The notes beneath the pieces were generated by a model. That model had not been told where the DNA came from. It worked only from the letters and a program-made list of their open reading frames with translations, and did no database searches. From Ornithinibacillus bavariensis (GTDB lineage: Bacteria; Bacillota; Bacilli; Bacillales; Amphibacillaceae): a stretch of 64,000 nt of DNA. Below are positions 17,437 to 26,361 of this stretch, one piece after another (positions within the stretch are counted from its first letter, which is position 1; each line of letters begins with the position of its first letter). The DNA lies in assembly GCF_018333235.1 (NCBI RefSeq), contig NZ_BORP01000004.1, forward strand, positions 1 through 64,000, given 5' to 3'. The position numbers and the translations under genes were made by a program.

Positions 17437-18549
17437 TTAATTTTGCTTTAAAAATGTTCTCGGAATAATCATTGCCCGCAGGCGCCGTTTTCTTACTTGG
17501 ATTTCAAGCTCTGTTCCCTCTACTGCATATTCCGACTTAATAAGAGCTAAGCCGATATTTTTTTGTAAGGTTGGCGATTGTGTACCAGTTGTCACAACAC
17601 CGATTTCTTCCTCTCCCTGGAAAACCTCATAACCGTAACGTGGAATTCCCTTATCTATCATTTCAATCCCAACTATTTTACGACTTGTTCCATTCTCAAC
17701 TTGCGCTTTTAATACTTCTTTTCCAATAAAATCAGCTTCTTTATTCACTTTTACGGCAAATTTCAGACCTGCCTCAATTGGTGTGATAGATTCAGATAGC
17801 TCTTGACCATAAAGCGGTAAATTAGCCTCAAATCGTAGTGTGTCACGTGCTCCAAGGCCGACTGGTAAAAGACCTTTGTCCTTCCCTGCATCTAGAATAA
17901 GGTTCCATAGCTTAGGACCCTCTTCTTTTGCGATATAAATTTCAAAGCCATCTTCACCTGTGTAACCAGTTCTAGACACTAGTGCAGGTTTATCCATACC
18001 CGTGAAATAGACCTCTTGATCAAACCGGAAAAACTTAATCTCTGTTAAATTTGTATCTGTAATCGTTTGCAAGATTTCTTCTGATCTTGGCCCTTGTAAT
18101 GCTAATTGTGCGTAATCGGATGAAACATTTGTAATCATTACTTCTTCCTCAGTAAAATGATTATTTTTTTGCATCCATTCGAAGTCTTTTGTCGTATTGG
18201 CAGCATTTACAACTACTAAATAATCATTTTCAGCCATCATATAGATTAGAAAATCATCCACTGTTCCACCATCTTCATAGCACATAAATGAATATTGCGC
18301 TTTATTCGGAACAAGTGTTGAAACATCATTGGTAGAAACATATTGAAGAAAGTCGAGGCTCTTTGGACCTGTTACCCTTATCTCTCCCATATGGGAAACA
18401 TCAAATAACCCCGCCCGATTTCTTGTTGCCTCATGTTCTTCCTTAATACTTGAAAATTGCACTGGTAAATCCCATCCACCAAAATCAATGGTCTTTGCCC
18501 CAAGCTTTTCATATTCGGGATAGATTGGGGTTCTTTTTAGCTCACTCAC
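17437..18549 (-). CDS. gcvT: Glycine cleavage system T protein (aminomethyltransferase)
   Basis: Transfers the methylene unit from aminomethyl-GcvH to tetrahydrofolate, releasing ammonia. From the chosen start the protein has 370 residues, with [11 protein letters not shown] near the N-terminus, [23 protein letters not shown] and [15 protein letters not shown]. These are hallmark T-protein folate-site segments. Two GTG codons three codons apart could start it. The GTG at 18549 is preferred because AAAGGGAG is 8 bases upstream, while the GTG at 18558 lies within that same purine run. It is the first gene of the gcv operon, directly behind the riboswitch terminator. Confidence 0.96.
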   Translation of the reverse strand: MSELKRTPIYPEYEKLGAKTIDFGGWDLPVQFSSIKEEHEATRNRAGLFDVSHMGEIRVTGPKSLDFLQYVSTNDVSTLVPNKAQYSFMCYEDGGTVDDFLIYMMAENDYLVVVNAANTTKDFEWMQKNNHFTEEEVMITNVSSDYAQLALQGPRSEEILQTITDTNLTEIKFFRFDQEVYFTGMDKPALVSRTGYTGEDGFEIYIAKEEGPKLWNLILDAGKDKGLLPVGLGARDTLRFEANLPLYGQELSESITPIEAGLKFAVKVNKEADFIGKEVLKAQVENGTSRKIVGIEMIDKGIPRYGYEVFQGEEEIGVVTTGTQSPTLQKNIGLALIKSEYAVEGTELEIQVRKRRLRAMIIPRTFLKQN

Positions 18550-18594
18550 AATTTCCACTCCCTTTGTAATTTTCTAATAATATCACATAAAAAT

Positions 18595-18654
18595 AGAGGC
18601 AGTAATGTAGGGGTAAGCCTGAAAATAAGGCATTGCCCCTACATTACTGCCTCT
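18595..18654 (-). terminator. Glycine riboswitch expression-platform terminator
   Basis: A very long inverted repeat of about 26 bp per arm with a 7-base loop. On the minus strand it is followed by ATTTTTATG. Its 5' arm begins with the GACAGAGG segment that closes the second glycine aptamer, so aptamer folding and terminator folding are mutually exclusive. Confidence 0.9.
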
Positions 18655-18842
18655 GTCCTGTAACCAGAAAGTTTAGCATCTCCTTAAAAAATGCGTGCTT
18701 CGTGGGTGGTTTATCCATTGACAAACACTCTCCAGAGGTGCGTCCTACAAGGGTTCTTTTGCCTGAGAGATTCGCTAATAAGCTTGCTCCTTCGGCGTTA
18801 CTTATCGAATGCACGAAAAGTAATCTCTCCCCCTGTATTCAT
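18645..18842 (-). ncRNA. Tandem glycine riboswitch
   Basis: Upstream of gcvT on the minus strand are two consecutive glycine aptamers. The first contains GGGGGAGAG, GCCGAAGGAGCAAG and CTCTCAGGCAAAAGAAC. The second contains CTCTGGAGAGTG, ACCCACGAAGCACGC and TTTCTGGTTACAGGACAGAGG. The short linker between them is near 18735. The second aptamer's closing strand overlaps the terminator, so glycine binding is expected to prevent termination and switch the operon on. Element order, conserved core strings and the downstream gcv genes make the call secure; exact boundaries are approximate. Confidence 0.93.
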
Positions 18843-18990
18843 TCGCTTTTTATGAAATTAAATCAATATGGTTATACTATGTATCAAAACTCTTTTATTT
18901 CTTCTATTTCAGATTCATTATACCACACAGCTATTAAAATGTATCTTTATTATTTACCATTTTAGAAACTATTGATAAAGGAAGTTTGCG

Positions 18991-20658
18991 ATGCAACAAA
19001 TAGATATGGAACATGATGTAAGTTTTATTGGAGCATTAGAAGAAAAACTAGAGCAAGATGGTCCATTCTCGCCCTGGAGTTTATTTAAGATGGCCTATGA
19101 TGCGGAACTAACGACAGTTACGAAGGAATTTAATGGCTTACGAGCATTAGAGTTTCTTCCACATATGGATTTTTTACCACATCAAATTGATACTGCTAAA
19201 CAAGTGATCGAAGAGATGCATGGCCGTGCCATTCTAGCCGATGAGGTTGGACTTGGGAAAACCATTGAAGCAGGACTAATATTGAAGGAATATATGATTC
19301 GTGGCCTTGTTAATAAAGTACTAATTATTGTTCCTGCATCCTTAGTAAATCAATGGGTAAAAGAATTAAATGAAAAGTTCTATATACCTGCAGCTGCTTA
19401 TCGGAAGAATTATTCTTGGGATCAGTATGATATTCTCGTGACCTCCATCGATACGGCAAAACGCTCCCCACATCGGGAGGCTATTTTAGATATTCACTAT
19501 GATTTTATTTTAATAGATGAAGCACATAAAATTAAAAATCACAATACAAAAAACTATGCGTTTGTTCGTGCACTAAAAAAGAAATATTGCTTATTACTAA
19601 CTGCAACACCTGTTCAAAATCAATTAATAGAAATCTTTAATCTCGTATCCATTTTAAAGCCGGGACACTTAGGCAATTACGAATCATTTCTTGAGCAATA
19701 TGGTCGTGATCGTAAGCGCATCAACCAGGATGTCTACTTAAAACAACTAGTTCAAAAGGTCATGGTTCGAAATACAAGAAAGGAAACCTCATTGGATCAG
19801 GCGAAACGTCATATTGAAACCGTTTGGCTTGATTTCACACCGGAAGAGTACGAGGTTTATAACGAGCTAGACAGGAGCTTTCAACCATTTGCTAGCTTCT
19901 CGAAAATTACTTTTCTACGTGAGCTGTGTTCATCCAGGGAAGCTTGTTATCTTTCCCTACAAAAATTTATCAATGATGAAGAAAATCAAGGTCGCGAAAT
20001 TCTACAGCCAATCGTTGAGAAGATTGGACAACTACCACATCATGCAAAAGCACAGAAGGTTGTAGAATTAATGAAAGAAATTGGTGATGAGAAGGTCATT
20101 ATTTTTACCGAGTATCGCGCTTCTCAGCTCTATCTTCAATGGTATTTACAGCAGCATGGAATCACTTCTGTTCCTTTTCGTGGGGGATTTAAGCGTGGAA
20201 AAAAGGATTGGATGAAGCAATTATTTAAGGATAAGGCACAGGTGTTGATAGCGACAGAAGCTGGTGGTGAAGGTATTAATCTTCAGTTCTGTAATTATAT
20301 GATAAATTATGATTTACCCTGGAATCCGATGCGACTTGAACAACGAATTGGTAGAATACATCGTTATGGTCAAGAAAAAGATGTCCATATTTATAATTTT
20401 GCCATACGGAATACACTTGAAGAGCATATTATGAAGCTGTTATATGAAAAAATAGTTCTCTTCGAAAAGGTTATTGGGCATTTGGACGATATTCTTGCTG
20501 AATTAAATATTGATAGCTTTGAAAACGAGGTAAAATCCATCATGAATGGATCATCTTCTACCGGGGAAATCAAAATAAAATTAGACAATTTAGCTGCGGT
20601 TATTCAGAGCATACAAGAGAAATCGATGCAAGAGGAGAGAAACTATGGCAATATCTAA
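18991..20658 (+). CDS. yqhH: SNF2-family DEAD/DEAH-box helicase (YqhH)
   Basis: A 555-residue RapA/SNF2-like ATPase. Motif I is DEVGLGKT at 84-91, motif II is DEAH at 176-179, motif III is LLLTATPVQNQ and motif VI is EQRIGRIHRYGQ. Both RecA-like lobes are complete. Relatives translocate on double-stranded DNA or recycle RNA polymerase; the specific role of YqhH is unknown. It is divergent from gcvT, as in B. subtilis, and overlaps yqhG by 14 bases, so the two proteins are probably made together and may act together. AAAGGAAG precedes the ATG. Confidence 0.92.
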   Translation: MQQIDMEHDVSFIGALEEKLEQDGPFSPWSLFKMAYDAELTTVTKEFNGLRALEFLPHMDFLPHQIDTAKQVIEEMHGRAILADEVGLGKTIEAGLILKEYMIRGLVNKVLIIVPASLVNQWVKELNEKFYIPAAAYRKNYSWDQYDILVTSIDTAKRSPHREAILDIHYDFILIDEAHKIKNHNTKNYAFVRALKKKYCLLLTATPVQNQLIEIFNLVSILKPGHLGNYESFLEQYGRDRKRINQDVYLKQLVQKVMVRNTRKETSLDQAKRHIETVWLDFTPEEYEVYNELDRSFQPFASFSKITFLRELCSSREACYLSLQKFINDEENQGREILQPIVEKIGQLPHHAKAQKVVELMKEIGDEKVIIFTEYRASQLYLQWYLQQHGITSVPFRGGFKRGKKDWMKQLFKDKAQVLIATEAGGEGINLQFCNYMINYDLPWNPMRLEQRIGRIHRYGQEKDVHIYNFAIRNTLEEHIMKLLYEKIVLFEKVIGHLDDILAELNIDSFENEVKSIMNGSSSTGEIKIKLDNLAAVIQSIQEKSMQEERNYGNI

Positions 20659-21424
20659 CCTTAACACCTTTTTACAGGAATATTTTTCAGCTCACCATTG
20701 TGAAATCTTATCCAATCACGATGGTATCTTGCAAATTCAATTAAATGAAAAAATGGACCGCGCCCTAATGAATCGCCCTTTCTATTGGCATTATATTAAA
20801 AAAATGGGGAGAGATGGTGATCCAATGCAACTTACGTTAATCACCAATCAGGAGCAAACCGAGGTAAAAGGAGAACGGATTCATTTTGGTAGTCCAAGGC
20901 TTCAGCAAATCCTAAGACATCTCCGTGATAACGAACGATTTACAAGACTATTCCAGGTAGTAAATACTAACAATAACACTGCGCTACACCCATGGTTAGT
21001 AGTTAATATGAAATTAAGCTATATCGGAAAACATAATAAAGATGAAGTTTTTTCTATTGGACTAAATTTAATTAATGGCATGATGAAAATAGACATGATG
21101 GAATTTTTACAGCAACAAGATTTTCAAATGCAGATCTCTGACTATTGCTATACCATCACACCACTAATTAAACCAATTAGTGGATATAAACGAATTCTAA
21201 CAGTAATCAACCAGTATATTAACGACCAAGATCATAAATGGGCAAAGGATTCCTTAGAAGCGCTCCAAAACGAAATAGAGCTGCTGAAGCACTTTTACGA
21301 GGACAGTCCAGAGGAAGAACGCGAACAAATGGATAAAGAACTAGCGGATTTAAAGGAACGATATCACCCTAAGATTAGGGTTTCGGTTATAAATGGTGGG
21401 ATTTTTTATATGGAGCAGATGTAG
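20645..21424 (+). CDS. yqhG: YqhG family protein
   Basis: A 259-residue cytosolic protein with no catalytic motif that I recognise. It begins MAISNLNTFLQEYFSAHHCE. It contains a central RPFYWHYIKKMG stretch and ends with a strongly charged helical region (about 205-245) that could form a coiled coil. Synteny with B. subtilis yqhG, directly behind yqhH, supports the name. Translational overlap with the SNF2-type ATPase suggests a partner or adaptor role (inference). The convergent terminator at 21474 ends the transcript. In B. subtilis sinI-sinR follow; they are absent here. Confidence 0.85.
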   Translation: MAISNLNTFLQEYFSAHHCEILSNHDGILQIQLNEKMDRALMNRPFYWHYIKKMGRDGDPMQLTLITNQEQTEVKGERIHFGSPRLQQILRHLRDNERFTRLFQVVNTNNNTALHPWLVVNMKLSYIGKHNKDEVFSIGLNLINGMMKIDMMEFLQQQDFQMQISDYCYTITPLIKPISGYKRILTVINQYINDQDHKWAKDSLEALQNEIELLKHFYEDSPEEEREQMDKELADLKERYHPKIRVSVINGGIFYMEQM

Positions 21425-21473
21425 TTGGGTAAACCATTAACATACATTTTCATTTAAGAATGACTAACATGAT

Positions 21474-21523
21474 AAATGGTCTGACTCTATAAGCATCTAT
21501 TTCGAAGAGTCAGACCATTTTTT
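21474..21523. terminator. Bidirectional terminator between yqhG and yqzE
   Basis: AAATGGTCTGACTCT pairs with AGAGTCAGACCATTT around a 17-18-base loop, followed by a T-run on the plus strand and a shorter one on the minus strand. Confidence 0.85.
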
Positions 21524-21536
21524 CAGCAAAATCGTT

Positions 21537-21731
21537 TCAATTTGCTTTTTTAAAGAAGAAGCGAATGGCAACAGGTAATACGCCAAACCATCTATTACCA
21601 ATCAGTGGATGATTTTTTTGAGTTTTTAAATCCGTTTTTCTCTTCTTTCTTTCTTCCTTTGGCAAATCGATATATGATACAACTTGTTCTGTCATAAATT
21701 TCACATAATCATTTCCTTTTATGGGTATCAC
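21537..21731 (-). CDS. yqzE: YqzE family protein
   Basis: Small protein with the family core NDYVKFMTEQVVSYIDLPKEE, a basic middle and a C-terminal RWFGVLPVAIRFFFKK segment that could bind the membrane. The function is unknown; in Bacillus the gene neighbours the comG and aroK genes, as here. The in-frame GTG at 21731 (64 residues) is the only conventional start, but it lies inside the AGAGGTG ribosome binding sequence. Alignment with B. subtilis YqzE, as I recall its start, would put the first residue at the ATA codon at 21722, about 6 bases after that site. Non-canonical ATA initiation is therefore possible. Confidence 0.8.
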   Translation of the reverse strand: MIPIKGNDYVKFMTEQVVSYIDLPKEERKKRKTDLKTQKNHPLIGNRWFGVLPVAIRFFFKKAN

Positions 21732-21777
21732 CTCTTTTAGGTAGGATTATTCTTATTTTTTACATTGTAAAAATTGT

Positions 21778-22269
21778 TTATACCTTTACTTGAGAGAGAA
21801 TAAAATCTACCTGTTCTTCTAATGTCAGCTTATTACAATCAACTGTAACATCTGCACATGCTGCATACATCGTAATCCGTCTTTGATACAATGCACGTTT
21901 TTCCTGGTTTCCCTGCCAAAGCGGTCTAGAGGAATCACCAGAGAGTCTTTTTACTATGAGTTCATAAGAAGCTTTTAAATAAACAATTACCCCTGTTTCT
22001 TTCATATATGTAATATTCTCTTGGCGTTCTACAATTCCTCCACCTGTTGAAATAATTGGTATATGCTGCAAGGAGCGTAATGTTGCTGTCTCATGTATGC
22101 GAAATCCACATTCTCCTTCATCTTGAAAGATATCAACAATTTTTTTTCCGAGTCTACTCTCAATCTCTACATCAATATCTACTGCCTGTTCCTGCATTGC
22201 TTCACTTAATGCTCGTCCTACTGTAGTTTTTCCACTACCCATAAATCCAATTAAATATATGATTTGCAA
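21778..22269 (-). CDS. aroK: Shikimate kinase
   Basis: Phosphorylates shikimate at the 3-position using ATP, the fifth step of the chorismate pathway. The 163-residue protein has Walker A GFMGSGKT at 8-15, the shikimate-binding aspartate in DIDVEIE, an arginine in FRIHE and the glycine-rich STGGGI loop. The lid region includes RPLW. Length is normal for the family. It is divergent from comGA and co-directional with yqzE, matching the Bacillus arrangement. The gene starts with an ATG in a short region shared with the comG promoter. Confidence 0.93.
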   Translation of the reverse strand: MQIIYLIGFMGSGKTTVGRALSEAMQEQAVDIDVEIESRLGKKIVDIFQDEGECGFRIHETATLRSLQHIPIISTGGGIVERQENITYMKETGVIVYLKASYELIVKRLSGDSSRPLWQGNQEKRALYQRRITMYAACADVTVDCNKLTLEEQVDFILSQVKV

Positions 22270-22366
22270 TTTGCAACATCCTTTTTAACTATTTTTATAA
22301 AAAAAGAAGGATTTCGTAAATGAATGTCGAATAGATAGCTGTACAATATATTGGAGGTGTTTTGAC

Positions 22367-23377
22367 TTGAATCCTGCTGAACGACTTTCGCAGCGAATCC
22401 TCTCAACTGCCATAGCGAGAGATGCCACCGATATCCACTTTTACCCCTTCGAGTCTGAAACAACTATTTACATCCGAGTACAAGGTGAAAGACTTCTACT
22501 CCAGACGATTACTTCCTCCCAGTTCGATTTCTTACTCACGTATTATAAGTTTACATCAGGAATGGATATTGGTGAAATTAGAAAACCCCAAAATGGAATC
22601 ATTGCCCATCAAGTTCATGGTAGACACTATTTCTTACGCCTTTCCACCCTCCCCGTTAACCAAAAGGAAAGCCTAGCAATACGCATACTTCCTCAGGATA
22701 AACAACTCTCCCTTGATCAATTATTCTTATTTCAATTTCAATTAAACAAGGTGAAGTCCTGGATGCTTCATAAAGCTGGCTTAATCCTATTTTCAGGACC
22801 CACAGGCAGTGGCAAAACAACTACCCTATATGCACTTCTTGAATCTGTCATCAAAGAAAAATCCTATCAAACCATTACCCTTGAGGATCCGATTGAAAAG
22901 AATATTGACGACATTTTACAAGTACAGGTTAATGAAAAAGCAGGAATCACCTATCAATCCGGGTTAAAGGCTGCACTAAGACATGATCCTGATATCATTA
23001 TGGTTGGTGAGATTCGCGATAAACAAACAGCCCAATTTGCATTTGAAGCTTCACTTACTGGACACTTAGTTCTTAGTACCATCCATGCAAAAAATACCCC
23101 AGGTACGATACAACGTCTTCAAGAAATGGGACTCTCTGCTTCAGACCTTAAGCAATCATTAATTGGGGTCGCCTCCATTCAACTGCTTCCAATATTACCG
23201 AAGTCTACTGAAAAGAAACGTGCTGCCATACTTGAGATATTGGAAGGAAATCTGTTGGGTCAAGCCATAAATGGGGAGCTATCGAGTATTACAAATAATA
23301 AGCAATCCTTTCATCACATGAGAAAGAAGGCATTTATATATGGGTTTATTTCCTATGACACATATGAGAGCTTCTAA
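22367..23377 (+). CDS. comGA: Competence pseudopilus assembly ATPase ComGA
   Basis: Cytosolic GspE/PilB-type ATPase that powers assembly of the transformation pseudopilus. The 336-residue protein has Walker A GPTGSGKT at 144-151, an Asp box LEDPIE, Walker B VGEIRD and the His box STIHAKN. All are intact. It starts with TTG, supported by GGAGGTG about 8 bases upstream. It is the first gene of a complete, tightly overlapping seven-gene operon, comGA to comGG. The set looks functional, with no frameshift, so the organism may be naturally competent if ComE proteins are also present. Confidence 0.96.
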   Translation: MNPAERLSQRILSTAIARDATDIHFYPFESETTIYIRVQGERLLLQTITSSQFDFLLTYYKFTSGMDIGEIRKPQNGIIAHQVHGRHYFLRLSTLPVNQKESLAIRILPQDKQLSLDQLFLFQFQLNKVKSWMLHKAGLILFSGPTGSGKTTTLYALLESVIKEKSYQTITLEDPIEKNIDDILQVQVNEKAGITYQSGLKAALRHDPDIIMVGEIRDKQTAQFAFEASLTGHLVLSTIHAKNTPGTIQRLQEMGLSASDLKQSLIGVASIQLLPILPKSTEKKRAAILEILEGNLLGQAINGELSSITNNKQSFHHMRKKAFIYGFISYDTYESF

Positions 23378-24392
23378 TACCACATTAAAGCCCATTATGC
23401 AGCTAAGATTTCTTAAGCGATTATCTAGAGCTTTATCAATTGGGTATTCATTAAATGAAGCACTTGAGGTATTACAATGGGATAAAACAATATCCTCTAT
23501 TGCAAATCAGATAATCGTACTTCTACGCGATGGCAATTCTTTTCCTCTCGCTTTAGAAAAAATGAAATTTCATCCTATTGTCATTTCGTTCTTAGCATTA
23601 TCCAAGGAATATGGAGATTTAGAAAGCAATATTCAAAAGACGGTAGAAATATTTGAAAGGCGTATTGAATACAGTAAAAAATTCACACAAGTAATACGCT
23701 ATCCTCTAATATTAATCGTTGTTTTCTCCTTTCTATTTTTCTTCATCCAACATTCCGTTCTACCCAATCTATTAACCTTAACGGAACAAGGCAGTGAACA
23801 TTCGATGCTTATAACGACAATGATTACCATCTCAGCTTTTTTGTATTACGGATTTCTTTTCGTTATCCTATTCGTCCTTACTATTCGTTTGAGCTGGAAC
23901 CACTTCCAATATAAAATCCCCATAGAAATACAACTGAAGGTCATCAAAATGATCCCAATTTACCGCAGCTATATCACACTAAATACATCATTTCTGCTAG
24001 CAACACATATTAGCTCGTTACTCCAAACGGGTATTTCCATTAAGGACGTCTTATTAATTTTAAAAGAACAGCCCAAACAGAATATTGTTTCTCATTATGC
24101 CCATATATTAATCGATGGATTAAACCAAGGAATTCACCTATCCCTGTTGTTACACAATTTTAGCTTCATTAAGCAAGAGCTGGCCTCTATTTTCCAAAAA
24201 AACAGTAATGCCGATACACTTGAAAAGGATCTAGCTGTCTATGCCACCTTTTTAACTGATGATCTCCACCAAAAGATAATGCGAACCATTACCTATATAC
24301 AGCCTGTCTTTTTTATTTTATTGGGCTTAGTCGTGATTCTCATTTACTTATCATTAATGTGGCCCATGTATCAAATAATTGAAACAATATAA
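23340..24392 (+). CDS. comGB: Competence pseudopilus membrane protein ComGB
   Basis: GspF/PilC-type polytopic membrane protein that anchors pseudopilus assembly. The 350-residue product has two repeated GspF domains, each ending in hydrophobic helices (about 120-140, 155-180 and 325-345). It overlaps the end of comGA by 38 bases. The start ATG lies in that overlap with AAGAAGG upstream; a later ATG (codon 6) is possible. It would interact with ComGA in the cytoplasm and feed pseudopilins into the fibre. Confidence 0.93.
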   Translation: MGLFPMTHMRASNTTLKPIMQLRFLKRLSRALSIGYSLNEALEVLQWDKTISSIANQIIVLLRDGNSFPLALEKMKFHPIVISFLALSKEYGDLESNIQKTVEIFERRIEYSKKFTQVIRYPLILIVVFSFLFFFIQHSVLPNLLTLTEQGSEHSMLITTMITISAFLYYGFLFVILFVLTIRLSWNHFQYKIPIEIQLKVIKMIPIYRSYITLNTSFLLATHISSLLQTGISIKDVLLILKEQPKQNIVSHYAHILIDGLNQGIHLSLLLHNFSFIKQELASIFQKNSNADTLEKDLAVYATFLTDDLHQKIMRTITYIQPVFFILLGLVVILIYLSLMWPMYQIIETI

Positions 24393-24406
24393 GGAGAAGA
24401 AAATTT

Positions 24407-24721
24407 ATGTTCAGAAATCAAAAAGGTTTTACATTAATAGAAATGCTAATCGTTCTTATGATTGTGTCTGTTCTAATGATATTAATCATTCCTAATTTAG
24501 GGAATAAGAGCAAAGATGTTCAAAGTAAAGGGTGTGAAGCATTAGTATCAGTCGTCCAAACGCAGATTGACGCATTTTATTTAGAAAAATATACGTATCC
24601 AAAGAATCTTGAGGAATTAGTCACAGAAAATTATATTCGAAAAAATCAAACGTACTGCTCTAACACCGAATCCAAACTAATTTACTCTGCAGCTACAGGA
24701 AAGGTTTCGGCACCCGATTAA
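24407..24721 (+). CDS. comGC: Major competence pseudopilin ComGC
   Basis: Main subunit of the competence pseudopilus. The 104-residue precursor has a type IV prepilin signal: short basic leader, cleavage site before FTLIEMLIVLMIVSVLMIL, with glutamate at mature position 5. Two cysteines (in SKGCEAL and TYCSN) could form the intramolecular disulfide reported for this protein family. GGAGAAG precedes the ATG. The stop codon overlaps the comGD start (TAATG). Confidence 0.96.
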   Translation: MFRNQKGFTLIEMLIVLMIVSVLMILIIPNLGNKSKDVQSKGCEALVSVVQTQIDAFYLEKYTYPKNLEELVTENYIRKNQTYCSNTESKLIYSAATGKVSAPD

Positions 24722-25149
24722 TGAAGATGGCAAACGAGGTAGGATTCTCCCTTTTAGAGGTATTGGTCACACTTTCTGTATTAGCAATTTTACTAAGCTT
24801 AAGTGTACCTACGATGCACTCCTTACTTGCTAAAAAGAACGAGGAGAAGATTTTGGAAAGAATGGAAAACGATATACTTTATATTCAAAATCAAGCCATT
24901 GGTTCTACTAAGAATTTCCGTATCATTCTTCAGGAAAATAAATACATCATCGTTGGACCAGATCAGCAATCTATCATTAGGGATCTCCCAAGCAATTGGA
25001 CATTGGACCGTAGAAAGCTCGATTCCATTTCCTATAATGAAAATGGGACTATTCGAAAAGCAGGAACGATTTCTTTGAAAACTCCTAATAATACCTACAG
25101 ATATGTATTTCCACTTGGGAAAGGACGTGGTTATCTTGAAAAACAGTAA
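24721..25149 (+). CDS. comGD: Minor competence pseudopilin ComGD
   Basis: A 142-residue minor pseudopilin with prepilin-like N-terminus GFSLLEVLVTLSVLAILLSL preceded by MKMANEV. The glutamate five residues after the predicted cleavage site is present. The remainder resembles a GspH-like globular domain. It overlaps the comGC stop by one base and contains the comGE start near its 3' end. Expected to be processed by the prepilin peptidase ComC, which is not in the window. Confidence 0.92.
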   Translation: MKMANEVGFSLLEVLVTLSVLAILLSLSVPTMHSLLAKKNEEKILERMENDILYIQNQAIGSTKNFRIILQENKYIIVGPDQQSIIRDLPSNWTLDRRKLDSISYNENGTIRKAGTISLKTPNNTYRYVFPLGKGRGYLEKQ

Positions 25150-25471
25150 TGGATTTTCCGTAATAGAAGCATTCGTTTCTCTGGGTATATTAGTGCTCGT
25201 CGCCACTTCCTTTCTGCCACTTGCTTCATTTGTATCCTATGAGAAAGAAGCACTTAGCCACAAACGACAAATCGTTCTTCTCTTACATGATGAGTTACAG
25301 TCTGTGCTAACGAAAAACGATTTTCCAACGACTCGTAAAGTATTCCTAGATTCATTAGTAACAACATTTGAATTCACCAATACCGAATCTAGGTTAATAA
25401 AGGGTTGTGCAACCTGGACAAACATTAGAAATCGTCATGAGGAGATTTGTATTTATGGAAAACAAAAATAA
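25136..25471 (+). CDS. comGE: Minor competence pseudopilin ComGE
   Basis: A small minor pseudopilin of 111 residues with prepilin motif NGFSVIEAFVSLGILVLVAT. No ATG lies near the correct position. The TTG at 25136 is chosen because the leader then reads MKNSNGFSV, and AAAGGACG lies about 10 bases upstream inside comGD. A GTG three codons earlier is an alternative. The gene overlaps comGD by 14 bases and comGF by 17 bases. Confidence 0.85.
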   Translation: MKNSNGFSVIEAFVSLGILVLVATSFLPLASFVSYEKEALSHKRQIVLLLHDELQSVLTKNDFPTTRKVFLDSLVTTFEFTNTESRLIKGCATWTNIRNRHEEICIYGKQK

Positions 25472-25871
25472 GGAGAAAGGATTCACTTTTTATACGATAC
25501 TGTTTATCTTAACGATACTTATTATGTGTATCCCTATTGAAGCAGCTATTTTAAAGACTATGAAAAACCATTCTTACTACCAAGAAATTTCGATACAGCA
25601 GTTTTTCTTTTTCCTTCAACAAGAGGTCATACAAGCATCTGAATTATTTGTACATAGCGATGGGCGGATAACGTTAAGAGCTAAGGAGGATTTAATTACC
25701 ATTGAACTTTATGGAGATAATATTCGCAGACAGGTTAACGGACAAGGACACGAAATTTATCTACGAAAAATTAAAGAAATCCAATTTGCAGAAGAAGCTA
25801 GTGGATTTATTGTTACGATAACTGATAAAAAAGGATATATCTATGAAAAGAAAATTAACTTCTATCCATAA
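25455..25871 (+). CDS. comGF: Minor competence pseudopilin ComGF
   Basis: A 138-residue member of the ComGF family. It has the N-terminal hydrophobic segment GFTFYTILFILTILIMCIP and a beta-rich C-terminal domain with polar repeats such as SDGRITLRA. The ATG at 25455 is selected because GAGGAG precedes it; the frame extends 16 codons upstream without family resemblance. Position between comGE and comGG confirms the identity. Confidence 0.88.
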   Translation: MENKNKEKGFTFYTILFILTILIMCIPIEAAILKTMKNHSYYQEISIQQFFFFLQQEVIQASELFVHSDGRITLRAKEDLITIELYGDNIRRQVNGQGHEIYLRKIKEIQFAEEASGFIVTITDKKGYIYEKKINFYP

Positions 25872-26247
25872 AAATGGTTTTATTCTCCCGTCTGTGTTAA
25901 TTATTTCGGCATTAGTCCTGTTATATCTTTCAAGCACGATTGTAGCTTACTGGCAAGATATGCATATGACGAAGAATATCATTGAGCAGGTTCACGCAGA
26001 AACTCTATTTCAAATGGGATACACAGAGTTTATTTCCAAAGGACATCATTTAGCTAATGATGAAAAGCGGATATACCATTTTCCAAATGGAACCGTTGAA
26101 ATAACTCCTATTATTATCGATAAATCTACGCTACATATTCATGTACTTATTGAAACGAATAATGGCTTTCACACTTCTGTCACAAAATCGTTAAAATTAG
26201 ATTCTGAATCACATAATTTATTCGATCTGGATGATACTAAAGAATAA
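25843..26247 (+). CDS. comGG: Minor competence pseudopilin ComGG
   Basis: Last gene of the comG operon, 134 residues. The N-terminus NGFILPSVLIISALVLLYLS is a hydrophobic pseudopilin-like helix. The glutamate usual at position 5 is replaced, as often in this family. The remainder is a poorly conserved globular domain. It overlaps comGF by 29 bases and has AAAAAGGA upstream. No clear terminator follows before the yqgY promoter. Confidence 0.85.
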   Translation: MKRKLTSIHKNGFILPSVLIISALVLLYLSSTIVAYWQDMHMTKNIIEQVHAETLFQMGYTEFISKGHHLANDEKRIYHFPNGTVEITPIIIDKSTLHIHVLIETNNGFHTSVTKSLKLDSESHNLFDLDDTKE

Positions 26248-26297
26248 GCTATTTTGATGGGCTATGCATCATAGTCCTAGGCTAATTACATGATTCG

Positions 26298-26326
26298 TTT
26301 ACTTTATTCCATTACTCGTATATAAT
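26298..26326 (+). promoter_or_regulatory. SigA-type promoter of yqgY
   Basis: TTTACT at 26298-26303, a 17-bp spacer and a consensus TATAAT at 26321-26326. The promoter lies 36 bases upstream of the yqgY start codon. Confidence 0.75.
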
Positions 26327-26361
26327 AACAATGATAGCGACATCATAAAGGAGGGGAAATA

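Noticed and set aside
22273-22314. ComK box pair upstream of comGA
   Set aside because: Two AAAA-N5-TTTT-like elements can be drawn (22273-22285 and 22302-22314), but both are imperfect and the 16-base gap does not equal a standard spacing. Not strong enough in such AT-rich DNA.
24823-25206. 127-codon minus-strand ORF inside comGD-comGE
   Set aside because: It is fully opposite two well-supported pseudopilin genes and has no family resemblance or ribosome binding site.
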